In this document: piece by piece, positions 37,808 through 46,180 of the stretch
How the letters are laid out: the number at the start of each line of letters is the position of its first letter
How positions within the stretch are numbered: the first letter of the stretch is position 1
Source of the DNA: Pollutibacter soli
Lineage (GTDB): Bacteria > Bacteroidota > Bacteroidia > Chitinophagales > Chitinophagaceae
Reading direction: 5' to 3'
NCBI GenBank assembly: GCA_029269725.1
Contig: JARJHS010000002.1
Location: 248,001-312,000, forward strand
Length of the DNA stretch: 64,000 bases
The notes under the pieces: generated by a model
Told to the model about the DNA's origin: nothing
Database searches by the model: none
Seen by the model: the letters and a program-made list of their open reading frames with translations, nothing else
Program-made: the position numbers and the translations under genes

Positions 37808-38455
37808 ATGGAAGCCAGAACTGAAGCAACACCTTATTCCGGATCTACTGTTTTTTTCGCTCGGATTATCTCTTTTATTTTTCATCCATTACTGATAGGC
37901 GTTTACCTGATGGCCTATCTCGTTTTTGTGCATCCATCATTTTTTATTGCTTTCGATTCAAAAGCAAAGCTGTTGCGCTTTCTCACTTTTGTCAATAACA
38001 ATTTTATTCTGCCATCTTTGGTAGTACTGCTTTTGCGCGGACTCGGCTTTTCAAAATCAATCTATCTCAGAACACAAAAAGAAAGAATTGTTCCTTATAT
38101 CGCATGCACCGTCTTTTTCTTCTGGACTTTCTATGTGTTTAAGAATCTTCCCGGGATGCCGGAAATATCCGTTGATCTCACATTTGGAATGTTTCTCGCA
38201 GCGTGCATGGCCGTCATCATGAATAATTTTTTCAAAGTGAGTATGCATGCTATTGCTGCGGGAGGCGGACTGGGAATGATGATCAATATTATTTACCAGG
38301 CTGCTGCTTATTCCGCATGGCCGATAATAATTACCCTTCTTTTATCGGCATTGATCTGTAGCTCAAGAAAGATAGCATCCGATCATACCTGGTTTGAAAT
38401 ATTCACAGGCTTCTTTACCGGGCTGGCACTTCAGCTCATTTCCGCATGGATATAA
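37808..38455 (+). CDS. PAP2-like integral membrane protein
   Basis: 215 residues with about six membrane segments. It carries what look like relaxed PAP2 phosphatase motifs: QKERIVPY for motif 1, VSMHAIAAGGG for motif 2, and SRKIASDHTWFE for motif 3, where the usual final Asp is Glu. PAP2 enzymes remove phosphate from lipid pyrophosphates such as undecaprenyl-PP. It starts 3 bp after rpoN and ends at a terminator. Catalytic activity is uncertain because of the motif changes. Confidence 0.6.
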   Translation: MEARTEATPYSGSTVFFARIISFIFHPLLIGVYLMAYLVFVHPSFFIAFDSKAKLLRFLTFVNNNFILPSLVVLLLRGLGFSKSIYLRTQKERIVPYIACTVFFFWTFYVFKNLPGMPEISVDLTFGMFLAACMAVIMNNFFKVSMHAIAAGGGLGMMINIIYQAAAYSAWPIIITLLLSALICSSRKIASDHTWFEIFTGFFTGLALQLISAWI

Positions 38456-38460
38456 AAAAA

Positions 38461-38490
38461 GCCCAATCTCCGTAGCAGACTGGGCCTTTA
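38461..38490 (+). terminator. Terminator between convergent genes
   Basis: Stem GCCCAATCT (38461-38469) / AGACTGGGC (38477-38485, one G-T pair) with an A-run before and TTTA after. It may serve both strands. Confidence 0.75.
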
Positions 38491-38511
38491 CCTAACCATG
38501 CTTATCCCAAA

Positions 38512-39252
38512 TTAACCATTAAGCAAAGTAGACTTTTCGAGATATTTTTTATCGGGATAATATACAAACAGGCAATTGCCGTTTTTAATTTTTGAAATAA
38601 TCGTTTTTGAATCCTGTGGAGGTAAGGCAGGGCATCCATAACTTCTTCCGAGATATCCCTTGCCGCGGATAACATTTTCACCGGCATACGCAGCAGGATG
38701 CATAACAATCGCACGTTCTCTCGCTCTATCATTGATACCCGCTTCGCACCCATCCAGCTTAAGGGAAAGGCCATGAGCCCCCATATAGGTTTCCTGTGTT
38801 ATATAAAAGCCTAATGAACTCTTATGCGATTTTGGCTGATTGGAAAAACTCTTTGCATATTCTTTTCCTGTGTTGCGACCATGTGCGACAACAGAGTTGT
38901 AAACCACCTGATCTGTTTTCAAATCGATTACAACCAATCTTTTTTGGCGGGAAGATTTTGTGAAATCGATAATCGTTAATATGCTGTCAGTATTTAATCT
39001 TCCATTCTCAGATAATTTTTCAAAACCTTTCAAAGCATAAGCGAAAGCTTCCTTTGAAATTCCTTTACCGGAAAGATCGAGTTTGCTATAAAGTTGATCT
39101 GCAGAGATCGTGAGTTCTGTCGGGGCAGCAACAGGTGCTGAAATTGTTTCAGCAAAATTCCTCCTGTTTTCATTCACTTTTTTTCCCAACATGATCAGCG
39201 GAGTACAAACAATAAGGAGCAGGGCGAATAGCCGGGGAATTGAAATTTTCAT
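38512..39252 (-). CDS. Murein L,D-transpeptidase catalytic-domain (YkuD-like) protein
   Basis: 246 residues from the ATG at 39252, which gives a signal-like start (MKISIPRLFALLLIVCTPLIM); a frame open to 39345 is unlikely. The mature part matches a Bacteroidota family of L,D-transpeptidase-like proteins: LVVIDLKTDQVVYNSVVAHG, MHPAAYAGE and the active-site Cys in GRSYGCPALP. Such enzymes crosslink or edit peptidoglycan by acting on L,D bonds in the periplasm. Single gene. Confidence 0.85.
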   Translation of the reverse strand: MKISIPRLFALLLIVCTPLIMLGKKVNENRRNFAETISAPVAAPTELTISADQLYSKLDLSGKGISKEAFAYALKGFEKLSENGRLNTDSILTIIDFTKSSRQKRLVVIDLKTDQVVYNSVVAHGRNTGKEYAKSFSNQPKSHKSSLGFYITQETYMGAHGLSLKLDGCEAGINDRARERAIVMHPAAYAGENVIRGKGYLGRSYGCPALPPQDSKTIISKIKNGNCLFVYYPDKKYLEKSTLLNG

Positions 39253-39897
39253 GGGATTGGAATTATACAAGAATGACTTTCTAGAAACGAGCTTCATTTT
39301 CCAATATTGCATTTTATCAATTTTAAAAATGATCTCATAAAGCATAGAACTGGTTGAGAAATTCTATCGTGATAATCAGCATCAGAACAAAATTTCAACG
39401 GGCGACAAAATTAGTTATTGAAAAACTATTGCATACGTTTTCGATTTGATACGGACCATATTTTAACTTTTATAGTTACCCTTCGATAAATTGAAATCTA
39501 TCCAAATAAATATTTTTTTACATCTGCGTCAATCAAAAACATTCATTTTCATCGGTGATTTCGCCGCATCATTACATCGGCAATCACTTGCTCCCGCAGT
39601 ACCAATACCAGATTTCCGAGCACAATGAGGCCAGGTACTGAAATCCGGCTGTAAGTATAAAAATAAACAACGGGATGACGACGGTCTACAATGTGCAAAA
39701 ATTCCACATTGGCAATTTTTAAGATTTTTCTAACAAGCCTTTTTCCCTGGAAATCAACACTGATGCGGGTTTTAGACGATTGTGCAACGCAGAAACCGTC
39801 AGTTTAGTATTCAAAATTTTCAGGATGCCAGTTTTTTGGCTCATTCAGGCAGGTTTAGGCATGGTGATTGATAAGAATGGCCTAATTCCCGAAAAAC
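39253..39897. other. 645-bp divergent intergenic region
   Basis: AT-rich and without a convincing gene. CAATGTG / CACATTG (about 39690-39711) can form a small hairpin. The region should contain the promoters of the L,D-transpeptidase and of the lyase gene at 39898, but no clear TTTG/TAnnTTTG pair was found. A short frame at 39780-39974 overlaps the lyase start and is judged noncoding. Confidence 0.5.
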
Positions 39898-42800
39898 ATG
39901 AAAACTATACCCTGGTTAACTCTGATTTTATTAGCATTATCACCCGTTTTTACATCCGCCCAGTACACGAGTAATCCACCGATTCTCGCTTATGATAACT
40001 GCGAAGTTGATCCTTCATGGCAATGGGGTGGCGATCGCACAAAAAAGTGGTCCTACTGGACAGGCGCAAACCATACGCTGCCCGGTACTTCTTCTACCGC
40101 CAGCATGACGAGGACGAACGTAATTTCGAGGAAAGGAAACTATTCTTACCTCGCAAGAATTACAAAGAACCCTGACTATGATGCGCTTGCAGGAACGCAT
40201 CGTTCGGAGATGACTTTCTCTACTCCCGGACAGACACCTATCGGATGGAGATGGGCGGCAGTAAGTATTTACCTCCCCAATGATTTTTGTATTGATCAGG
40301 CGCCAATGAGCATTGCGTATGATGTAAAAGCTGACCCGGATAATTACAATACGCCTTTCAGGCTTGATGTCAGGGGTGGAAGGATCATCGCTATCAGGGC
40401 CAACATTCAATCAAACGGGACAGTCAATGGAGAGATTGAAAAAGATCTCGGACCCGTCGTAAAAGGTGTTTGGACTGACTGGGTTTTACATCGCAATTTC
40501 GATATGAGTTCTGCCGGATATCTGGAATTGTACCGAAACGGGCAGTTGGTATATAGTTACCAGGGCCCCAACTGGGTTACCGGATCCGGAAGAGCGCCGG
40601 AAGGCTACGTTCATATGGGATTGTACAAATGGCCATGGACCGATCCTGGAGGAATGGGATGGGGCACGCCGGCATGTAATAACCCTGTAGAAGTGTATTA
40701 TGATGAGTACAAATTCGGAAATGATGCTGCTACTCTGCAGGATTTCCTGATCGATCAGTCAGCACCACCACCAACAGCAAAACCTGTAGCTCCCACGGTT
40801 GCAAAAGCTATCCCCGATCAAAACCTGGATTACGGTACAACTTCACAAACAGTGACATTGTCTGGTGTATTTGCGGATGATGACGCTGTTTCAAATCTGC
40901 AGCTTTCGGTCTCAGGAAATTCAAATACAACATTGGTTAAATCCGCTACTATTTCAGGATCTAACCTGGTATTGAGTATAGCCGGTGACAAGAGCGGTAG
41001 TTCCGCAATTAAAGTAAAGGCAACAGATAATGACGGACTTTCAGTTGAAGATGCTTTTAACGTAAACGTTGCTGCATATACAGCAGTAGCACCGCAGGTG
41101 TCAAGTCCTATAGCAGATATTTCATTACCATACAATACAACATCGCGTACCGTTTCTATTTCAAATGTATTCACAGATGATAAGGGAGTAAGTGAATTAA
41201 CGTATGCAATTGCAGGAAACAGCAATACTTCTGTTGTAAGTAATGTTGCTGTATCAGGATCGTCATTGGTTCTTACGATGCCTGCAGGCGCAACGGGAGC
41301 ATCAAATATTTCAGTACGCGCCACTGATGCTGACGGACTTTCTGTTTCAGATGCATTTACTGTTACCCTGGAAGGACAACCAGAAACTCCGGCACTTAGT
41401 CTCTTAATAAATAGTGGTGGATCTTCGGTGACGTTTGGATCACAGATTTGGTCTGCCGACAAAAATTATTCCGGAGGATCAACTTACAAATCCACAAAAG
41501 CGGTTGCTGGTACTACAAATGATGCAATCTACCAGACTGAAAGGTATGGTAACATGAGTTATGCGATTCCGGTTCCTGCGGGTAAGTATACTGTGAAGCT
41601 TCACTTTGCCGAGGTATTTCATACATCGGCAAACAAAAGGAAGTTCAATGTAAATATTGAAAGCGGTCAGGCTTTATTAAGCAACTATGATATTTTCGCG
41701 AAAGCCGGAGCGGCTTCAACTGCGGTCGTTGAAACATTTAATGGTATTAATGTAACCGACGGCACACTGAATATCATTTTTGCATCTGTGCTGGATAACG
41801 CAAAAGTTTCTGCAATTGAAATATCCGGTGGTGCTGCCAACACAGCTCCAACAGTTACTGCGGCAATACCAAATCAAACAGCTGGCGTCGAGGTTGTAAC
41901 GAAAGCAATCAATCTTGCTTCAGTATTTACTGATGATAAAGGAGCCGATAACCTGACGTATTCTGTTCCGGGAAATACAAACAAATCGATTGTCAGCTCA
42001 ACAACAATAAGCGGCACTACCCTGACATTGAATTTTGCTGGCATCCTGGCTGGTCAGACAGATATTACGGTAAGAGCAACGGATGCTGAAGGATTGTTTG
42101 TGGACGATGTATTTACAGTAAACGTGACAAATAAAGCACCAACAGCCAACGCCGGTCCTGCACAAACCATCACCCTGCCTGTATCACAGGCCACATTGGC
42201 CGGTAGCGGTTCAGATGCAGATGGTTCAATAAAAACATACAGCTGGAGCCAGGTGAACGGACCATCAACCGCAACATTCAGCAGCAAAACTGTCGCTAAT
42301 CCAATATTGACAGGTTTAACAACCGCAGGCACTTATACGTTTGCGCTGGTCGTAACCGATAATCTGAACCTCGCGAGTGCATCCGCACAGGTGAATGTGG
42401 TGGTTAAATCATCCTCATTGTTACAGTTGAGCAGTTTTACTTTAATCAATGCAAATACAGATATTGATTTAGGCACTATTACAAATGGTGCACAGATCAA
42501 CCTGGCAACTGTTGGTAGCGCATTGAATATCCGTGCGAATACCTCGCCAACGCTGGCAGGACGGGTTGTATTTGCGCTGACAGGTCCGGTCAACTATAGT
42601 CCGACCGAAACATCTGCACCTTTTGCATTGTATGGTGACGCCAGTGGTAACTATAACACCTGGACACCTCCAACAGGTACGTATACCCTAAAAGCGACAC
42701 CTTACACAACAGGAGGTGTTGCTGGCGATCCTCTGACCGTGACATTCACTGTTATTAATTCAGCCACAGCAGGAGCACGGGCACTTAGCATAGCCGAGGT

Positions 42801-43122
42801 GACAACGCCTCTGGCAACTGCTGATCAGAACCTCAAACAGATGAATGACGCCCCTGTAGTGTCAACCCTTAACGCTTACCCGAACCCGGTAACCACACAG
42901 GTAACATTTGGATTCAAAGCAGAGAAAGAGGCGAAACTTACACTTGATGTAATAAATGCTGAAGGCAAAACTGTTCATCGCTTCCCCGAGGAAAATGTAT
43001 ACCCGGGAATGGTGTACAGAAAAACGATGAACGCATCCAACCTGCCCAACGGAATTTATATTTACAGGATTTCATCTTCTGCAGGTGAAATTAAAACAGG
43101 GCGAATCGTCGTAGCAAAATAA
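39898..43122 (+). CDS. T9SS-secreted polysaccharide-lyase-like protein with Ig, malectin and PKD modules
   Basis: 1074 residues. The signal peptide (KTIPWLTLILLALSPVFTSAQ) is followed by a heparin-lyase-type jelly roll (about 25-285; THRSEMTF, WRWAAVSIYLP, YVHMGLYKWPW, VYYDEYKFG) as in alginate and glucuronan lyases. Then come two Ig/cadherin-like repeats (about 298-495), one malectin domain (about 500-645), a third Ig repeat, a PKD/REJ-like domain (about 746-838), a beta domain, and a T9SS sorting domain (from YPNPV). It should cut acidic polysaccharide outside the cell. The Ig and malectin modules are close relatives of those in the giant protein at 140-10480. Confidence 0.85.
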   Translation: MKTIPWLTLILLALSPVFTSAQYTSNPPILAYDNCEVDPSWQWGGDRTKKWSYWTGANHTLPGTSSTASMTRTNVISRKGNYSYLARITKNPDYDALAGTHRSEMTFSTPGQTPIGWRWAAVSIYLPNDFCIDQAPMSIAYDVKADPDNYNTPFRLDVRGGRIIAIRANIQSNGTVNGEIEKDLGPVVKGVWTDWVLHRNFDMSSAGYLELYRNGQLVYSYQGPNWVTGSGRAPEGYVHMGLYKWPWTDPGGMGWGTPACNNPVEVYYDEYKFGNDAATLQDFLIDQSAPPPTAKPVAPTVAKAIPDQNLDYGTTSQTVTLSGVFADDDAVSNLQLSVSGNSNTTLVKSATISGSNLVLSIAGDKSGSSAIKVKATDNDGLSVEDAFNVNVAAYTAVAPQVSSPIADISLPYNTTSRTVSISNVFTDDKGVSELTYAIAGNSNTSVVSNVAVSGSSLVLTMPAGATGASNISVRATDADGLSVSDAFTVTLEGQPETPALSLLINSGGSSVTFGSQIWSADKNYSGGSTYKSTKAVAGTTNDAIYQTERYGNMSYAIPVPAGKYTVKLHFAEVFHTSANKRKFNVNIESGQALLSNYDIFAKAGAASTAVVETFNGINVTDGTLNIIFASVLDNAKVSAIEISGGAANTAPTVTAAIPNQTAGVEVVTKAINLASVFTDDKGADNLTYSVPGNTNKSIVSSTTISGTTLTLNFAGILAGQTDITVRATDAEGLFVDDVFTVNVTNKAPTANAGPAQTITLPVSQATLAGSGSDADGSIKTYSWSQVNGPSTATFSSKTVANPILTGLTTAGTYTFALVVTDNLNLASASAQVNVVVKSSSLLQLSSFTLINANTDIDLGTITNGAQINLATVGSALNIRANTSPTLAGRVVFALTGPVNYSPTETSAPFALYGDASGNYNTWTPPTGTYTLKATPYTTGGVAGDPLTVTFTVINSATAGARALSIAEVTTPLATADQNLKQMNDAPVVSTLNAYPNPVTTQVTFGFKAEKEAKLTLDVINAEGKTVHRFPEENVYPGMVYRKTMNASNLPNGIYIYRISSSAGEIKTGRIVVAK

Positions 43123-43146
43123 AACGGACCAACTACAAACCAACAG

Positions 43147-43180
43147 CCGGATACTCATAAAGTATCCGGTTTTGTTTTTT
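43147..43180 (+). terminator. Terminator after the lyase gene
   Basis: Perfect 8-bp stem CCGGATAC / GTATCCGG (43147-43154 and 43162-43169) followed by TTTTGTTTTTT. Confidence 0.85.
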
Positions 43181-43195
43181 ATAAATCCGGTTGAA

Positions 43196-43408
43196 TTACA
43201 AGAATGGGAAGAGAAAATACATCGACAGAAAAGAATTTTCCCTTGGAAAATCCAGGAAATCTTTTTTGCTTCGTGAAAGCTTTTTCAGTAGCTCATTAAA
43301 CTTCAGAGGATCGTCTTTTTTTAATGATTGTATTTGCGCAAAAGCATCGAGCGATTGAACACCTTTTACAACTAATTTTTCAGACACAATTAAAAAACTC
43401 CGGCTCAT
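43196..43408 (-). CDS. Possible small helical protein
   Basis: 70 residues, no family recognised. It is Lys/Leu-rich and could be alpha-helical (IQSLKKDDPLKFNELLKKLS). It sits between the lyase terminator and the PQQ-protein gene, in the same direction as the latter. Coding status is uncertain because the length is small and the start context is weak. Confidence 0.35.
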   Translation of the reverse strand: MSRSFLIVSEKLVVKGVQSLDAFAQIQSLKKDDPLKFNELLKKLSRSKKDFLDFPRENSFLSMYFLFPFL

Positions 43409-43478
43409 TAACGTAAGACGTTGCGTACTAAAAACTCAGCGTTGATTCTTTCAGTTTCGTGTATGGTTAAACGTTCAT

Positions 43479-45350
43479 TTACTTCTTCTCCACCTCAAAA
43501 GCCAGAAGCATATTTCCGGGTGCCTGGCCAAACATGCCGTATCCGGAATTAAAGAACAGCATACCATTATCAATCACCGGCGGGGGACCATCAATTGAAC
43601 CGCCTCGCGCTTTGAAGCCATTGATCTCACCATAAGACTTATTACTATCATATTCCCAGATGATTTCCCCGGTTGAAGATTGATAAGCGCGCATTTTGCC
43701 GTCAGTAGAACCTGCAAACACGATTCCGGGAATGACCGCGGGTGCTGCAGAATTGAATGCCATGCATACTTTCGGATTTGCACAGGGGGTAGCTGTCTTC
43801 CAAACAATGGAGCCATCATCAGGTTTTAAAGCATAGATGCCTGGTGAAGCTTTTAATGACGTGTCAGACAACTCCAGTGCAACAGCATTATCAGCATTTG
43901 CAGCGTAAATTAATTTGCCATCAGTTGCCATTCCCCAATGCAAACCTCCGAGTTTACCGCCTTTGCCGACTCTTGTTTGCCAGACCGGTTTACCGTTATC
44001 GGGATCGATCCCCCAAACGATACCAGCCTTCTGACCGACCACAAGAATGTCCTTTCCTTTTGACCTTTTCATTACAATTGGCGCCATTCCAAAGTCGAAG
44101 TCAGGACTTTTTTTGTCAGGACAATTTTCAAAAAAGGGACAGGCAACATTATACATATCATTCTGTGTTGCCTGGAATGACCATTTTAGTTTGCCGGTCT
44201 TTAAATCCAGCGCCTGTATTGCGTCGCTGCCGGTAGATGCAGGTGCACTGTAATTCTGGCCCGTTCCAATGTATACGAGATTGCGTTTTTTATCGATCGT
44301 AGGACTACACCAGACAGGCGCGCCTGAAGGGCCATAGGTGGTGACGCCATTTTTTCTTTTTCCTGTCGCCTGCGCAGGAGGAACAACACGATGCTGCCAC
44401 ATTAATTTCCCGGTGGATACCTGTACTGCAGCAAGGCCACCTGAAGATATACAGCAGGCATAATCTCCTCGTACCGCAGATCCAACTTCCGTTGAGCTGA
44501 GCGGAACATACAAAATATCATTGTACAATGTGACTGATCCTGTTACGCTTGACATTGCATCAACTCCAGTCCTTACACTCCAGAGCTGTTTTCCCGTCCT
44601 GACGTCAACTGCATAAACCGTTGTAGTGAAATTGGCAAAATATGCAGTGATTGCAGTTCCTTTTTTAGTCACAGTAATAGCGCCACGAATTGCAGCTCCA
44701 GTGCTGAAAATCCAGCCTATTTTGCCGGTATTCCGATCAATAGCTGCAACATCTCCATATTGCGATCCTACTATCAACCAGTTGTCAACAATTGCAGGCC
44801 TGGTCCGCATAATAGTTGCTTCCGGAAATGGAATTGCCCATTTCAACTTTAATGAGCCAATATTTTCTTCGGTTATGCCGGCCTGTGAGGTGCCCGTGAA
44901 TCCTGTGCCTTCAATATTGTTTCCCCATCCTGAGCGAATATTATTTACTGTTGCCGGCAATGAAAAGCTGGTAAACATTTCCTTCGGCAATTCATATGTT
45001 TTGAGTTTTACACCAGTGATCCATTCTGCTACAGCTTTTTTTTCTTCAGCACTCAACGCCGAACCCTGCGCTCTCATTTTCCCGCTTTCCAATGCGGCCA
45101 CAATCGATTTAGGTGACATTTGAGAAAGTATACTCAAGCCGGGCGCTAGCACCTGGAGCGTGTCTTTATGGCAACTGGTACAAGCGTTATTGTAAATCTT
45201 CTTTCCTTTGTCAGCAGTGGTGTCACTGATTAAATATAATTGCTGATTTTGAGTTGGAGGGAACGACGATATCTTATCTTCTTTTTCCCCCGGTTGTAAT
45301 GCAATTACAGCAAATATTGCAAGTGAAACAGACACGATAAATTTTCCCAT
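43479..45350 (-). CDS. Cytochrome c / PQQ-propeller protein, polyvinyl-alcohol-dehydrogenase-like
   Basis: 623 residues. A signal region is followed by a cytochrome c domain with heme motif CTSCH (residues 57-61) and a likely axial Met near residue 92 (GKMRAQGSAL). A PQQ-type eight-bladed propeller follows (about 130-620), with repeated blade ends (AIDRNTGKIGWIF, AVDVRTGKQLWSV, ALDLKTGKLKWSF) and a vicinal Cys pair in GDYACCISS, as in PQQ dehydrogenases. The order (cytochrome, then propeller) is that of polyvinyl-alcohol dehydrogenase. The true substrate is unknown. It should act in the periplasm and pass electrons to respiration. It is divergent from susC. Confidence 0.8.
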   Translation of the reverse strand: MGKFIVSVSLAIFAVIALQPGEKEDKISSFPPTQNQQLYLISDTTADKGKKIYNNACTSCHKDTLQVLAPGLSILSQMSPKSIVAALESGKMRAQGSALSAEEKKAVAEWITGVKLKTYELPKEMFTSFSLPATVNNIRSGWGNNIEGTGFTGTSQAGITEENIGSLKLKWAIPFPEATIMRTRPAIVDNWLIVGSQYGDVAAIDRNTGKIGWIFSTGAAIRGAITVTKKGTAITAYFANFTTTVYAVDVRTGKQLWSVRTGVDAMSSVTGSVTLYNDILYVPLSSTEVGSAVRGDYACCISSGGLAAVQVSTGKLMWQHRVVPPAQATGKRKNGVTTYGPSGAPVWCSPTIDKKRNLVYIGTGQNYSAPASTGSDAIQALDLKTGKLKWSFQATQNDMYNVACPFFENCPDKKSPDFDFGMAPIVMKRSKGKDILVVGQKAGIVWGIDPDNGKPVWQTRVGKGGKLGGLHWGMATDGKLIYAANADNAVALELSDTSLKASPGIYALKPDDGSIVWKTATPCANPKVCMAFNSAAPAVIPGIVFAGSTDGKMRAYQSSTGEIIWEYDSNKSYGEINGFKARGGSIDGPPPVIDNGMLFFNSGYGMFGQAPGNMLLAFEVEKK

Positions 45351-45795
45351 AAAGCTTTTTTTGAAGGCTGATTCTGGTTACCTGTTAGATAGAATTTCCC
45401 AAAAAGGAAAAGTCTATGATGAATAGTCGCCCTGAATGGTTGTACGAGCACTAATGGAAATAATCGACAACTTTGTTCCCGAAATTGATTCTAATTCAAT
45501 TCTCATCGATCGGGAGATAAAGGTCTGCTAACTTCGCGGATCATTTTTTGCTTGCAAACATTCTGTCACCCCATTGGCATTTAATGATTTCTACGCCATC
45601 AGTGATTGAATTTGCAGCGATTTTGTTTGCATCCGATTGCCTCCGCCAGCACATGAATACTAATTTTACGCCTCGGTTGTAGCAAAACGGAATCCGGCTT
45701 GTCATATCCAACGGCGGCTGCCTTCAAACTTTCAGAATCTATTCTACAGTATTTAAGCTCGTTTCATACGGCATCGATTATAAATCGTTTGCCAC

Positions 45796-45823
45796 GGCCG
45801 GGATTTCTATCCTGGCCTTTTTA
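45796..45823 (+). terminator. Orphan rho-independent terminator-like hairpin upstream of susC
   Basis: Stem GGCCGGGA (45796-45803) / TCCTGGCC (45810-45817, one G-T pair) followed by TTTTTA. The plus strand has no gene upstream of it in this gap (the neighbour reads away), so it would end an unannotated RNA or a leader. Confidence 0.6.
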
Positions 45824-45926
45824 TTGACCATGTGCAACTTACCAGCTTTTCGAAAGAATAATCCTGTTTAAAAAAAGATTATTCACCGGGAAAATCCAAT
45901 AATCGGATTTTACTTCGTAAAAGCTC

Positions 45927-45962
45927 CCAGGTATCCGATACTTTAAAGTATCGGATACCTGG
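45927..45962. repeat. Perfect 36-bp palindrome
   Basis: CCAGGTATCCGATACTTT is followed directly by its exact reverse complement, with no spacer. It lies 219 bp before the susC ATG, and no T-run follows. Confidence 0.95.
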
Positions 45963-46180
45963 CGAAAATTGCTCAAGATGAAGCCATACGCTTTTGCAAC
46001 TTTATGCCTGGGCCGCATGCCATCTATTAGAATTGGTTACTGCCATATAAATTCTTTCCTGGTGCTAATATAAATTCCTCGTTTTCGAAATCTTATCTAT
46101 TTGTTATATTAGAATTACATTAAGGTTCCCGGCATACGTGGAATACTTTACTCTTTACTTTCACCAACTATTAATTGCTT

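Larger units (their letters stand above)
45351..46180. other. 830-bp divergent intergenic region upstream of susC
   Basis: No protein gene is seen. It holds an orphan terminator-like hairpin (45796-45823) and a perfect 36-bp palindrome (45927-45962). It must also contain the promoters of susC and the PQQ-protein gene. A clear phylum-type promoter pair was not found. Confidence 0.6.

Noticed and set aside
39780-39974. Short plus-strand open frame before the lyase gene
   Set aside because: It overlaps the lyase signal peptide in another frame and shows no protein-like features.
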